From assembly GCA_964607755.1 (NCBI GenBank), contig CAZSMC010000029.1, positions 1 to 55,080 on the forward strand: a stretch of DNA of 55,080 nucleotides. The letters are read 5' to 3'. Positions 17,293 to 27,300 of the stretch are shown one piece after another. Within the stretch, counting starts at the first letter, position 1; each line of letters opens with the position of its first letter. A model generated the notes under the pieces. The model ran no database searches. It was not told the DNA's origin and worked only from the letters and a program-made list of their open reading frames with translations. This DNA comes from CAZSMC01 sp964607755 (GTDB taxonomy: Bacteria > Zhuqueibacterota > Zhuqueibacteria > Residuimicrobiales > Krinioviventaceae). The position numbers and the translations under genes were made by a program.

Positions 17293-17981
17293 CCGATTTT
17301 GCCAAAGCATACCAGCAACGGTTTATCCCCCAAATTCGAGCCTTTCAAAAAATCCTCGAAAAAGTTCAATTAGCTGAACCTGTAAAAAAAATCCTGATAC
17401 TGGGTTGCGGCAATGGCCTGGAAGCGGCTATGGCAAAGCAGTATCTGAATCTCACTGTTGTGGGTATTGATGTGGTCAAAGATTTTGATCCGCAGGCTAT
17501 ACAGGTCACAAATCTCCTTCAGTACGACGGAAGTCGAATGCCTCTTGCTGATCAATATTTTGATGCTGTGTATTCTTTTCATGTACTGGAACATATTGAA
17601 CGGGTCGAAGACGTGCTTGCTGAAGTTCAGAGAGTTACTCGTCCGAATGGCGTGATATATTTCGGCGTTCCAAATAAATCTCGGCTTTTGGGATATTTCG
17701 GCATGAAAAGTAAAACTTTTGGACAAAAGTTTGCAGCAAACGTTTATGACTGGAAAAAGAGAATAACCGGAAAATGGCAAAACAAATTTGCCCATGCCGG
17801 TTTCAGTGAAACGGAATTGTCAAAGTTATTACAAAAATATTTTAAAGATGTAAAACCAGTAACACATTTATATTATTCTGAAAAATGGCCAAAACTGAAA
17901 AACATATTACAATCCATACAAATGACGAAAATCGATCGAGTCGTATTGCCATCGGTTTATGTGATTGGCCGGAATTTGTAA
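17280..17981 (+). CDS. Class I SAM-dependent methyltransferase (Methyltransf_11-like)
   Basis: A 233-residue protein with SAM motif ILILGCGNGLEAAMA, acidic residue in VVGIDVV, and motif region FDAVYSFHVLEHIERVEDVLAEVQRVTRPNG. It overlaps the preceding glycosyltransferase by 13 bp. It is probably another sugar-modifying enzyme. The last 200 bp are noticeably AT-rich compared with its neighbours. Confidence 0.88.
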   Translation: METVTDFAKAYQQRFIPQIRAFQKILEKVQLAEPVKKILILGCGNGLEAAMAKQYLNLTVVGIDVVKDFDPQAIQVTNLLQYDGSRMPLADQYFDAVYSFHVLEHIERVEDVLAEVQRVTRPNGVIYFGVPNKSRLLGYFGMKSKTFGQKFAANVYDWKKRITGKWQNKFAHAGFSETELSKLLQKYFKDVKPVTHLYYSEKWPKLKNILQSIQMTKIDRVVLPSVYVIGRNL

Positions 17982-18005
17982 AGTTAATGAGCAAAAGAGC
18001 AGTCG

Positions 18006-19367
18006 ATGTTAGACATTGAATTTAAAGATTTTAGCGCAGGATACACGTTGAGCGGATTACAACATGCACTGATTAAACGCCTGATCAGTCCATCGCGAAA
18101 ATACAGTCGCATGCTGGAAAAATCACAGTGGTGGTCAAAAAGTGATATAGAGAGTTATCAACTCGATCAGCTCAAAAAGCTGTTAACCAAAGCTTACAGA
18201 GATGTGCCATATTATCGCGGTGTGATGCAGGTGTTTAATGTTACCCCGTCGGATATATGCTCTTTGGAAGATATTCAGCTCATTCCTTTTTTGGAGAAAA
18301 AAGATGTGCGGCGCCGTTATCGTGACCTGGTGTCTACATCTTCCCTCACTTCATTGTTGTATAAATGCCACACCAGCGGCACCACCGGCACACCGTTAAC
18401 TTTATATCGCGACATCAAAAATATTGGTTTTGAATATGCCATGCTGTCACGTCAGCGTCAGTGGGCTGGCTTGTATCCTGATGAACGCATCGCGACTCTC
18501 AACGGCGAACTGATTCCGGAAAAGAAAACGCAGAAAAATATCTTTTGGAGCTTTAGCCCTTTTGACAACAAATTGCTGATGTCATCATATCATCTTTCCA
18601 AAGAAACCGCAATGTACTATATCGACGGTCTGGACCGGTTCCAGCCGCAAGGGATTCAGGGGTATCCGTCTTCGCTTTATGCGCTGGCAAAATTTATGAA
18701 TGAACACAATATATCTTTTCCGGTAAAAGCAGCACTCACATCGTCGGAAACATTATCTGATGAACAACGGCGCGTGATCGGGTCGGCTTTTAATTGCATT
18801 GTTTATGATTATTACGGCATGGCGGAGCGGGTGGCGGCTATTCATACCTGCGAGTTGGGACACTATCACATCGTCCCGGAATACAGTCTGGTCGAATTTA
18901 TTCGCAACAAGAATTTATCAGACGGCCATTACGAAATCGTGGGCACGTCTTTTACAAACCATGTCATGCCGTTCATTCGTTATCGCATTGGTGACATCGT
19001 CCAAGTCAGTGACACCACCTGCACATGTGGACGGGAGTTCCCTGTCATTGACCGCATCGTTGGCCGAGTGGACGATTATGTGGTCACACCGAGCGGAAAA
19101 TTAGTTGGCCGTCTGGATCATATTTTTAAAGGCGCTCAGAATTTAATTCAGGCGCAAATTTATCAGCCGGATTCGCAGCATGTTATTCTGCGAATTGTCC
19201 CGGATCAGTCTTATAAGAAATCTGACGGTGAAGCTGTATTAGAAAAGTTGAATCGCCGCTTAGGTGACGATATGAAATACGAAATTGAAAATGTTGATTC
19301 AATTCCCCGAACCAGTCGCGGAAAATTGAAATCCGTCGTGTCCGAGGTAGAGGTATTCGCAGAGTAG
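18006..19367 (+). CDS. Adenylate-forming enzyme, phenylacetate-CoA ligase / CapK family
   Basis: A 453-residue protein with the AMP-binding P-loop CHTSGTTGTPLTLYRD, the adenine-binding YDYYGMAER and the hinge region RIVGRVDDYV. CTCGREFP resembles the Cys-rich segment of this family. CapK-like members occur in capsule loci where they may activate an acyl or amino-acid group to decorate the glycan; the true substrate cannot be read from the sequence. It lies 10 bp upstream of the sugar dehydrogenase. Confidence 0.88.
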   Translation: MLDIEFKDFSAGYTLSGLQHALIKRLISPSRKYSRMLEKSQWWSKSDIESYQLDQLKKLLTKAYRDVPYYRGVMQVFNVTPSDICSLEDIQLIPFLEKKDVRRRYRDLVSTSSLTSLLYKCHTSGTTGTPLTLYRDIKNIGFEYAMLSRQRQWAGLYPDERIATLNGELIPEKKTQKNIFWSFSPFDNKLLMSSYHLSKETAMYYIDGLDRFQPQGIQGYPSSLYALAKFMNEHNISFPVKAALTSSETLSDEQRRVIGSAFNCIVYDYYGMAERVAAIHTCELGHYHIVPEYSLVEFIRNKNLSDGHYEIVGTSFTNHVMPFIRYRIGDIVQVSDTTCTCGREFPVIDRIVGRVDDYVVTPSGKLVGRLDHIFKGAQNLIQAQIYQPDSQHVILRIVPDQSYKKSDGEAVLEKLNRRLGDDMKYEIENVDSIPRTSRGKLKSVVSEVEVFAE

Positions 19368-19377
19368 GAGGAAAGCT

Positions 19378-20700
19378 ATGAAGATTTCAGTGATAGGATT
19401 AGGATATGTTGGTTGTGTGACCGCGGCCTGTTTTGCCGAAATGGGACACCAGGTTATTGGCGTGGATGTGAATCCATCCAAAGTCCGGTTGATCAATCGC
19501 GGCGTTTCACCCATTGTTGAAGACCGTATTACCGATTTAATGCGCGAACAAGTTAAAAGTGGTTCCTTGTATGCCACTCAAGATATTGAAAAAGCTGTTA
19601 AACAAACAGATATTATTTTTATCAGTGTCGGCACGCCAAGCAGCCCGGATGGCAGTCTTGATTTTTCTTTTGTGGAACGAGCTTGCCTCGAAATTGGCAT
19701 GGCGTTGAAAAAGACAAAAGCTTACAAATCGATTGTTCTTCGAAGCACAGTCTTGCCCGGTACCACTGAAAATATTGCCATCCCCAGGCTCGAAGATTAT
19801 TCCGGCAAAAAAGCTGGCAAGGATTTTGGTTTTGCTCTCAATCCCGAGTTTTTGCGCGAGGGTACAGCCGTTTATGATTTTTATCATCCCCCGAAAACCG
19901 TCATCGGAGAACTGGATAAACGAACCGGCGCCATTGTCGAAAGAATCTATAAAGAAATTGACGCCCGCATTTTCCGGATCGGCTTGAACGAAGCATCGAT
20001 GATCAAATATACCGACAATGCCTTTCATGCCATTAAAGTGACATTTGCCAATGAAATCGGTCGCTTGTGCAAAGAGTTCAATATCGATTCACGCGTGGTG
20101 ATGAACGTTTTTACCAAAGATACAAAGTTGAACCTTTCAGCCATGTATTTCCGGCCGGGATTTGCCTTTGGTGGAAGCTGTTTACCCAAGGATCTGCGGG
20201 CCATCACATGCACGGCAAAACAATCTGATATTTCTGTACCGTTGTTAGATGCGGCGCTGCAGAGTAATCTGGAACACATCCGGTTTGCTGCGAATATGGT
20301 GCAAAAGGATGCAAAAGCCAGGATTGGCATTCTTGGTGTGAGTTTCAAGGAAGGCACCGACGATCTTCGCGAAAGTCCGGTTGTGACTTTGGCAGAAAAG
20401 CTATTGGACGAAGGTTATAGCCTGAGTATTTTCGATCACAACGTGAGTCAGGCAAAAAAGAACGGTTCGAATGCCGATTATTTAAAAGAAAAATTCCATC
20501 ATCTTGAAAACACGCTTTGCGATACGGCTGATGATGTCGTTTCCAAATCCGATGTGCTGGTCATAGGCAACCGGACCAAAGAACATGAAGCAGCATTGAA
20601 AAGATTGAAAAACCAACATCGAATTGTTGATCTGTCCGGGATCGAATTCAAAAAAACTGAGGATATGAAAGAGGCACATTATGAAGGCATCTGCTGGTAA
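19378..20700 (+). CDS. Nucleotide-sugar 6-dehydrogenase (GDP-mannose/UDP-glucose type)
   Basis: A 440-residue enzyme with NAD-binding GLGYVG at the N-terminus, VGTPSSPDGSLD, NPEFLREGTAVYDF and the catalytic Cys in FAFGGSCLPKD. The last segment and the general pattern are closer to GDP-mannose dehydrogenase (AlgD) than to UDP-glucose dehydrogenase, which usually has GFGGSCFPKD. Either would give a uronic acid for the polysaccharide. The C-terminus overlaps the next gene by 20 bp. AGGAGG precedes the start. Confidence 0.93.
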   Translation: MKISVIGLGYVGCVTAACFAEMGHQVIGVDVNPSKVRLINRGVSPIVEDRITDLMREQVKSGSLYATQDIEKAVKQTDIIFISVGTPSSPDGSLDFSFVERACLEIGMALKKTKAYKSIVLRSTVLPGTTENIAIPRLEDYSGKKAGKDFGFALNPEFLREGTAVYDFYHPPKTVIGELDKRTGAIVERIYKEIDARIFRIGLNEASMIKYTDNAFHAIKVTFANEIGRLCKEFNIDSRVVMNVFTKDTKLNLSAMYFRPGFAFGGSCLPKDLRAITCTAKQSDISVPLLDAALQSNLEHIRFAANMVQKDAKARIGILGVSFKEGTDDLRESPVVTLAEKLLDEGYSLSIFDHNVSQAKKNGSNADYLKEKFHHLENTLCDTADDVVSKSDVLVIGNRTKEHEAALKRLKNQHRIVDLSGIEFKKTEDMKEAHYEGICW

Positions 20701-22042
20701 AGTTTTAATAATTGTGCAAAATCTGCCCGTTCCTTTTGACCGGCGCGTGTGGCTGGAAGCGCAGACACTGCGAGACTATGGTTGTGATGTTGCTGTCATT
20801 TGTCCAAAGTCGGAACAATATCATAAAAGTGTTGAACGCATCGATGATATCAATATTTACCGCTACAAAATGCCAGTGGATGCCCACGGCGTTTTAAGTT
20901 ATTTCTTTGAATTTGCCTACGCCTGGTTAGCGACTGCTATTTTATCCCTTTACATTTGGCTGCGCCATGGCTTCGACGTCATTCAGGCATGCAATCCTCC
21001 TGACACCTATTTTGTGCTTGGTGCGTTTTACAAAATATTCGGTAAAAAATATGTATTCGATCATCACGACCTGTCCCCGGAAATGTTTACGGCAAAGTAC
21101 AAAGGCTCTCACCCCAGGTTGAGGCGTATTTTGTTGTGGCTCGAAAAAATGACTATGAAAACCGCGGATGTTGTCATGGCAACAAACGATTCTTATAAAG
21201 AAATTGCAGTGCAGCGTGGCGGTAAACAAGCCAAAAATGTGTTTGTTCTCAGAACAGGACCGGATATGCAGCGGTTGCGCGTCATGCCAAAAGATAACAG
21301 CTTGCTTGAAGGTAAAAAGCATTTGGTCTGTTACCTCGGTGAAATGTGTCCCCAGGATGGCGTTGATTACTTGTTGCGTGCTGTTGAACATATCTATTAC
21401 AACCGGAAAAAGCGTGACGTCCAGTTTGTCATCATGGGAGGAGGCCCGGCTATGCCGCAATTTCAAAGAATGTCTCAGGCTCTGGGACTGCAGGAAAACG
21501 TGCATTTTACTGGCCGAGTTTCCGACGAGACGTTGTGCCGGTATCTTTCATCGGCTGATGTCTGTGTGGCACCGGACCCGAATACAGAGTGGTCAAATCA
21601 TTCTACCATGAACAAAGTGCTGGAATACATGGCGTTTGGTAAGCCCATCGTCTCTTTTGACTTGCTGGAAACCCGGGTGTCTGCCCGGCATGCTGCCACA
21701 TATATAGAACCAAATGATACAACCGCATTTGGCGATGCAGTACTGGACCTTTTGCAACATCTGTATAAAAGAGAATACATGGGACGGTATGGTTACAACC
21801 GGATCCGGAGTCAATTATCCTGGGCGCATACGCACAAGGCGTTATTGTTGGCTTATCAAAATGTGCTGCCGGGACTCATGTCGCCGGAAGAAACCGAACA
21901 CACCTTGACAGATTATATTCTCACCCGTATTCAGGGTCTTGCAATCGATTCACTTTTGTTTGAAACCGCGTCTGGTTCAGAACCTGAATTCGAACCGGCT
22001 GCAGAACATGCCGAATGGAACCTGGAGGTAAACATTGGCTGA
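20681..22042 (+). CDS. Glycosyltransferase family 4 (GT-B)
   Basis: A 453-residue enzyme. It starts VLIIVQNLPVPFDRRVWLEAQTLRD, typical of GT4 proteins of polysaccharide loci, with a central segment FDHHDLSPEMF and donor-binding region STMNKVLEYMAFGKPIVSFDL. One hydrophobic stretch (about 68-95, FEFAYAWLATAILSLYIWL) may insert in the membrane. The start overlaps the dehydrogenase by 20 bp and an alternative start further in is possible. Confidence 0.92.
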   Translation: MKASAGKVLIIVQNLPVPFDRRVWLEAQTLRDYGCDVAVICPKSEQYHKSVERIDDINIYRYKMPVDAHGVLSYFFEFAYAWLATAILSLYIWLRHGFDVIQACNPPDTYFVLGAFYKIFGKKYVFDHHDLSPEMFTAKYKGSHPRLRRILLWLEKMTMKTADVVMATNDSYKEIAVQRGGKQAKNVFVLRTGPDMQRLRVMPKDNSLLEGKKHLVCYLGEMCPQDGVDYLLRAVEHIYYNRKKRDVQFVIMGGGPAMPQFQRMSQALGLQENVHFTGRVSDETLCRYLSSADVCVAPDPNTEWSNHSTMNKVLEYMAFGKPIVSFDLLETRVSARHAATYIEPNDTTAFGDAVLDLLQHLYKREYMGRYGYNRIRSQLSWAHTHKALLLAYQNVLPGLMSPEETEHTLTDYILTRIQGLAIDSLLFETASGSEPEFEPAAEHAEWNLEVNIG

Positions 22043-22062
22043 ACATGAAGTAGAGGAGAGGA

Positions 22063-23082
22063 ATGAAGTTACCGTTTGTTGCTTTGTATATTTTGATTAT
22101 TTTAGTCTTTATCATTGCTGGTTGTTCCGAAACACCATCCCAACCGTCAACCACTCCTGCCTGGCAGGCGATAAATAACGGTCTGCCGGAAAATACCACC
22201 GTTCAAAGCATAGCATGTGCACCCTCTGATCCGTCTACTATTTATGTTGGAACTTTTTCGGGTGTTTACAAAACTGAAAACAAGGGTAATAAATGGTCAG
22301 TGTGCGGTCAGGGTTTGCCGTTGAATGATGTGAGCGCTGTAGCTGTTCATCCAAAAAAGGCTTCTCATATTTATGCCGGCACATGGGGACGCGGACTGAG
22401 CCGTTCAATAGATGGCGGTGAGACATGGCAGGATATCTGGCCCGGGGACGCACAACTCCATATCACCTGTATCACTATATCAGTTTTGACTCCCGATATT
22501 GTCTGGGTGGGCACCGAAAGTGGTTTGTACAAAAGTAAAGATCAGGGTGCTACCTGGTCTCACGTTTATCTGTCCGGCCGGGTGACGGCTGTTACTGTGC
22601 ATCCGGACGATGCTTCCGTTCTTTTCATGGGAATTGACATTCGAGGCACGTTCAAAAGCACGGACGGCGGTACATCATGGACGAAAATAAATAACGGTCT
22701 TTATTCCAGCGGCGAGAGTATAGCGGCGGCGAACTGTTTTGCTTTTCATCCCGGGAATGCGCAAGAAATATTTATGAGCACCGGTTGGGTGGATTTGTAC
22801 AAAACAACAGACAGCGGAAAAAAATGGCACAAGACAGCCGATTTGCTGACAGAATTGGATGTCCAGGCCGTTGCTATTCATCCGGATAATCCGCAACGGC
22901 TCTGGGCTCTGACACAAAGAGATGGCATTTATACCAGCAAAGACGGCGGCATCTCCTGGTCACCGATGAATGAAGGCTATGCCGGTAAAAGAGCGTATGA
23001 TATGCGCTTGAGCGCTGGAAATTCAGTTACGCTATATGTCGGAACATTAGGTCATGGGATATACAAATATGTCCATGACTGA
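22063..23082 (+). CDS. Lipoprotein with BNR/sortilin-like (Ycf48-like) beta-propeller repeats
   Basis: A lipoprotein signal (IIAGCSE lipobox) precedes about seven repeats of roughly 40 residues, each with patterns like IYVGTFSGVYKT and DGG.TW (seen as SIDGGETWQD, STDGGTSWTK, SKDGGISWSP). These form a beta-propeller. The protein is probably anchored to the outer membrane or periplasmic leaflet. Its place between glycosyltransferases suggests a role in assembly or recognition of the glycan, but no catalytic residue is recognised. Confidence 0.85.
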   Translation: MKLPFVALYILIILVFIIAGCSETPSQPSTTPAWQAINNGLPENTTVQSIACAPSDPSTIYVGTFSGVYKTENKGNKWSVCGQGLPLNDVSAVAVHPKKASHIYAGTWGRGLSRSIDGGETWQDIWPGDAQLHITCITISVLTPDIVWVGTESGLYKSKDQGATWSHVYLSGRVTAVTVHPDDASVLFMGIDIRGTFKSTDGGTSWTKINNGLYSSGESIAAANCFAFHPGNAQEIFMSTGWVDLYKTTDSGKKWHKTADLLTELDVQAVAIHPDNPQRLWALTQRDGIYTSKDGGISWSPMNEGYAGKRAYDMRLSAGNSVTLYVGTLGHGIYKYVHD

Positions 23083-24310
23083 TTCACATAAATATCTCTG
23101 GGCGATTTTGTTGTTAGCCCTGTCTCTGCGACTGGGTTACGTTTTTTATGCCTCCCCGGAAATCCATTGGGAAGATGAATATGATTATTTGACATTATCC
23201 CAAAAATTTGCCAGCGGAGATGGCTATGTGAATGAGCACGGCAAGCCAACCGCATTTCGTCCGGTTGGATACCCGCTCCTGTTGGCTGGATGTCATCTGC
23301 TCGGACTTGGCTCTGTCCCGGCTATTCGCATGATTCAGGTTGTTTTGAGCATCGTTTGTGTCTGGCTGACGTTTTTGATTGCGGAACATTTTGTTAATCG
23401 CAAGACTGCGCTGTGGGCGGCTTTTTTTGCGGCTATCTATCCTTATTTTATTTTTCTGCCAGCAACGTTAATGTCGGAAACATGGTTCAGCCTGTTGTTG
23501 TTGGCTGGTACCTTTTTTTATCTTAAAGGTGAGTTTCAGACGCATTATCTTAATACCGTCCTTGCCGGAATTTTAATGGGACTGGCCGTGCTTACTCGTC
23601 CTTCGGCTCTGGTGCTGGTTTTTGCTGTTTTGTTGTGGACCGGTCTGCGGCATGGTTCGAATCTCAACTCAATTTTAACCAGGACAGCTTTGTTTGCTCT
23701 AACCGTTGCTATGATTATTGTCCCGTGGATGATCCGAAATCAGGTGCAAATGGGCGCTTTTCAATTGTCCTCCAATGCCGGCCGGAATTTGTGGTTGGGA
23801 AATAATCCGCAGAGCACAATCAATACGGGAAGTAACATTGACATGTCGGAAGATTTTCATGAGTTGGTTGAATCGCTTCCGGAATTTGAGGCAGACAAAA
23901 TTTACAAACAACGCGCCTTGACTTTTATGAGAAGCAATCCTCAACATGTGCTCTGGCTTTCGCTGCAAAAAGGATTGAGTTTCTGGCGGTTTGGACCGTC
24001 GCCAACTACAGAAGGTTATGTCGATCAAAATAGCTGGCATCGGTGGATTAGTTTTCTGAGTTACGGTCCGATTTTTCTGCTCGCCATCGCCGGATTTTTA
24101 ACGGCATCGAAAAAAGCGCAAAGCATCATGCTTTTATGGATTTTTTATGCATTGGCATTCACCGCCGTGCATGCTGTTTTTATCAGCAAAGTCCGGTTCC
24201 GGTTGCCGCTGGATTACTTTTTAATGATGATGGCAGCCGTGGCTTTACAAAAAATAATCGAGTTTGTTAAACAATTAAATTTCCCAAAATTAAATGTTGT
24301 AACCAGATGA
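23054..24310 (+). CDS. Glycosyltransferase family 39 (ArnT/PMT-like) membrane protein
   Basis: A 418-residue polytopic protein with about 9-10 membrane helices and the acidic pair HWEDEYDY after the first helix, typical of GT-C enzymes that take sugars from polyprenyl-phosphate. The start overlaps the previous gene by 29 bp; ATG 23069 or 23075 would reduce the overlap. Its stop overlaps the next start by 4 bp (ATGA), coupling it to the C25 peptidase. It would act on the periplasmic face. Confidence 0.87.
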   Translation: MGYTNMSMTDSHKYLWAILLLALSLRLGYVFYASPEIHWEDEYDYLTLSQKFASGDGYVNEHGKPTAFRPVGYPLLLAGCHLLGLGSVPAIRMIQVVLSIVCVWLTFLIAEHFVNRKTALWAAFFAAIYPYFIFLPATLMSETWFSLLLLAGTFFYLKGEFQTHYLNTVLAGILMGLAVLTRPSALVLVFAVLLWTGLRHGSNLNSILTRTALFALTVAMIIVPWMIRNQVQMGAFQLSSNAGRNLWLGNNPQSTINTGSNIDMSEDFHELVESLPEFEADKIYKQRALTFMRSNPQHVLWLSLQKGLSFWRFGPSPTTEGYVDQNSWHRWISFLSYGPIFLLAIAGFLTASKKAQSIMLLWIFYALAFTAVHAVFISKVRFRLPLDYFLMMMAAVALQKIIEFVKQLNFPKLNVVTR

Positions 24311-27300
24311 TATACCGTTTTAACATATTATTTTTTCTGATATTCATATGGGTGCTATCCCTCCCCTCGGCACCGGGTTATACTGTAAACATACTCGAGT
24401 CATCGGATGATCATATTCTTTTCCGGGTATATGTCGATTCCGTTTCAGTCGTTCATGCGGAAGAAAATGGAAAATGGGTTGCAGAGGTGAACATCCCCGG
24501 CTGCGAAATGATCGAAAAACCAGGAAGCCCGCATACTCCCAGAATCGGTGTGATGCTCGGGATTCCTCCGTCAGGTGATCCTCGTGTGAGCATTGTTCAA
24601 AAACAATCATCTACCCGGGACGTTGGAATGCTGACAGGCACAGACAATAGTCATCACTCTTTGCCAGAATGGTTCCCTGGGAAAATCGTGTCTCACTCTG
24701 AACCCGGTTTTATACGCAACCAGCGTGTGCTGCCGGTTCATATCAATCCGGTGCGTTATTCGGCCTCCTCGCAATTAACTCAAATCGTGCGAACTGTGAT
24801 TGTTCGCATTGACTTCGATCAATCCCATTCTTCAAACAGTGGAATTCCTAACTCACGTCTGGACCCAGAGTTTGAAGATATTTATCGCCAGTTTTTAAAC
24901 AATTACGAGACCAGCCGGTCCTGGCGGGTGTCGAATAATACATCTTTTCTTGCTAAATCTACAAAGGAATCCAAACCGCGTTATAACATCAAAGTTCATA
25001 AAGACGGTGTGTACGCAGTCAGTGGTGAAGAACTGGCTCAGGCTGGTGCTGATCTTTCCGCAATCGATCCGAAATCCCTTGCCCTTTCAAATCGCGGCCA
25101 ACCGGTGCCTATTATTGTGGAAGGCCAGGGAGATGGTGTGCTCGATAAGAATGACCGCATTATTTTTGTCGGCGAGCACAATTGGGGTGAACATTCATAT
25201 TATTCTTATTATTCAGATACCAACGTTTATGTGTTGACGTGGGGGGGCAAAACAGGTCTCCGTTATGTGCAAGTCCCTGCCATACCCGGCGACCAGAATT
25301 CAAAGACCATCACCACCACTCCGGCAACCGTGCATATCGAACGCGATGTGACATATCGCCGTCTTGTTGGGTATGAAGATACAACTCAGGATCACTGGTA
25401 CTGGATGCAACTGGTGGATGGCGAAAAGTACGACATTCCGGTCCATCTGCCGCATCCTGTTGTGGACCAGCCTGTACAAATTCAAGCTGATTTTTACGGC
25501 TTTACCGATTCCCGGGAAGCAGAGATCGACCATCATGTGGTTGTTTCCTGGAATGGCAAAAAAATCGGCGACGCTTACGGCAGGTACAAATCGCCGTTTT
25601 CATTTAGCAAGACCGGCGTTATTCCGAATATGGTTGAAAACAATACGGTGCGTTTTGAGCTGCCTTTAGATTTGCCTGAGGTTTCGGTGGATCACGTTTT
25701 TTTTAACTGGCTGGATATTCAGTATCACCGCCATTCGATTGCAGAAAATGGTGTGCTGAAAATGGAATTGCCTGCAAAACAGGCAAATGCCAAAGTGACC
25801 GGATTCGAAACAGGTGACATTCTTTTGCTTTCAGAAGACGGTCGCAGGCTAACTCATGCCGATGTCTCACAAGACGAAAAGACTTTCAGTGTACGATTTT
25901 CTTTGCCCGGCGGTATTCCGCTTTCCCTCTATGCTGTGGAGCGCTCCAGCCTGCTGTCTGTAGATGGTATCGAGAAATGCTCGCCTGAGAATTTACGCAG
26001 CCACCAGCGCGGCGCAGATTACATTATTATCACACATCCGGATTTTGCAGACCAGGCCAATCGATTGGCTGACCACCGTGCAACGCAGAGCATGCGTACA
26101 GCCATAGTCAGCATCAAAGATATTTACGATGAATTCAGTTACGGATTGTATGATCCCAGAGCCATAAAACGTTTTTTGAAACACGCTTTTGAAAATTGGC
26201 CCAAGCCCGAACCTTTGTACGTTCTATTGATGGGGGATACATCCTATGAGATGAACAAGTGGCTTTACAACGACGATCTCAAAAAATCTTTTGTCCCAAG
26301 TATGATGCAGTTTACAGCAACCTGGGGCATGACATCGAGTGATAATTATTTTGTTGCTGTGAGCGGTGATGATATTTTGCCGGATATGTTTGTCGGGCGA
26401 CTCCCGGTCAACACGCCTGAACAAGCCGGTAATATGGTGTCAAAAATTATTGCTCATGAAACCCAAAGTCCGGTTGACGAATGGCGACGGCAGATTTGCC
26501 TGGCAACCGGCGATGAACCGTTCTTCGAGCTGTGTGCTCAGCACGCCGTTGACAATGTGATTCCTGATCGATATAAAACAAATTGGGTATCCACGCAAAC
26601 CCAGTCGCCGCATTATCATACAACTTCGGATTTGATCGACTGGATTAACAGCGGTCAATCGGTGATCAATTTTATCGTGCACGGCGCCAGCGAGCAGATC
26701 GGCGACAAAAGACTGCTCCACGTCGATGATATGGTTCGGCTGCATAATAAGAACCGTTATCCGTTTGCTGTGGCGCTTTCCTGTTTTCTCAGCCATTTTG
26801 ATCATCCCAGCGAATCCTCTTTTGGCGAAACATTGTTGCGATCAAATGATAAAGGCATTCTTGCGTTGTTTGGTTCTGTGGGGAAATCGTATCAATACAT
26901 CGATTTCACCCTGAACAACCTTCTTTTCGACCTCATCTGCCAGGAACGCGCCAATACATTGGGAGAAGTGACGACGCTTGTCAAATATAATTTGCTGGCA
27001 ACTTCATCCGGATTTTGGGAGCCGGTTGTCAATTTCGTTCTGCTCGGTGATCCGGCGTCCCGTTTGGCTCGTGCACCGCATCAGATCGATATGCAACTAT
27101 CTACACCGGTTCTAAAACCAAACGAAAAACTGTCAGTGAGCGGTGAGGTGAAAAACGCGGCATCAGGTACGTTGACATTCTCAGTGTCGACGGCTGATGG
27201 TTCCCTCATACAAGAAAAATCGATTGAGGTGCGGAACGGCTCTTTTTCCACTGATCTTTTCATATTAAATTCTGAAAATCGCAAAGCATGGGGACAGCAA

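Noticed and set aside
6765..24310. An exosortase hidden in the polysaccharide block
   Set aside because: The multi-span proteins here are a Wzy/WaaL-like polymerase, a flippase and a GT39 enzyme. None shows the exosortase Cys/Arg/His pattern.
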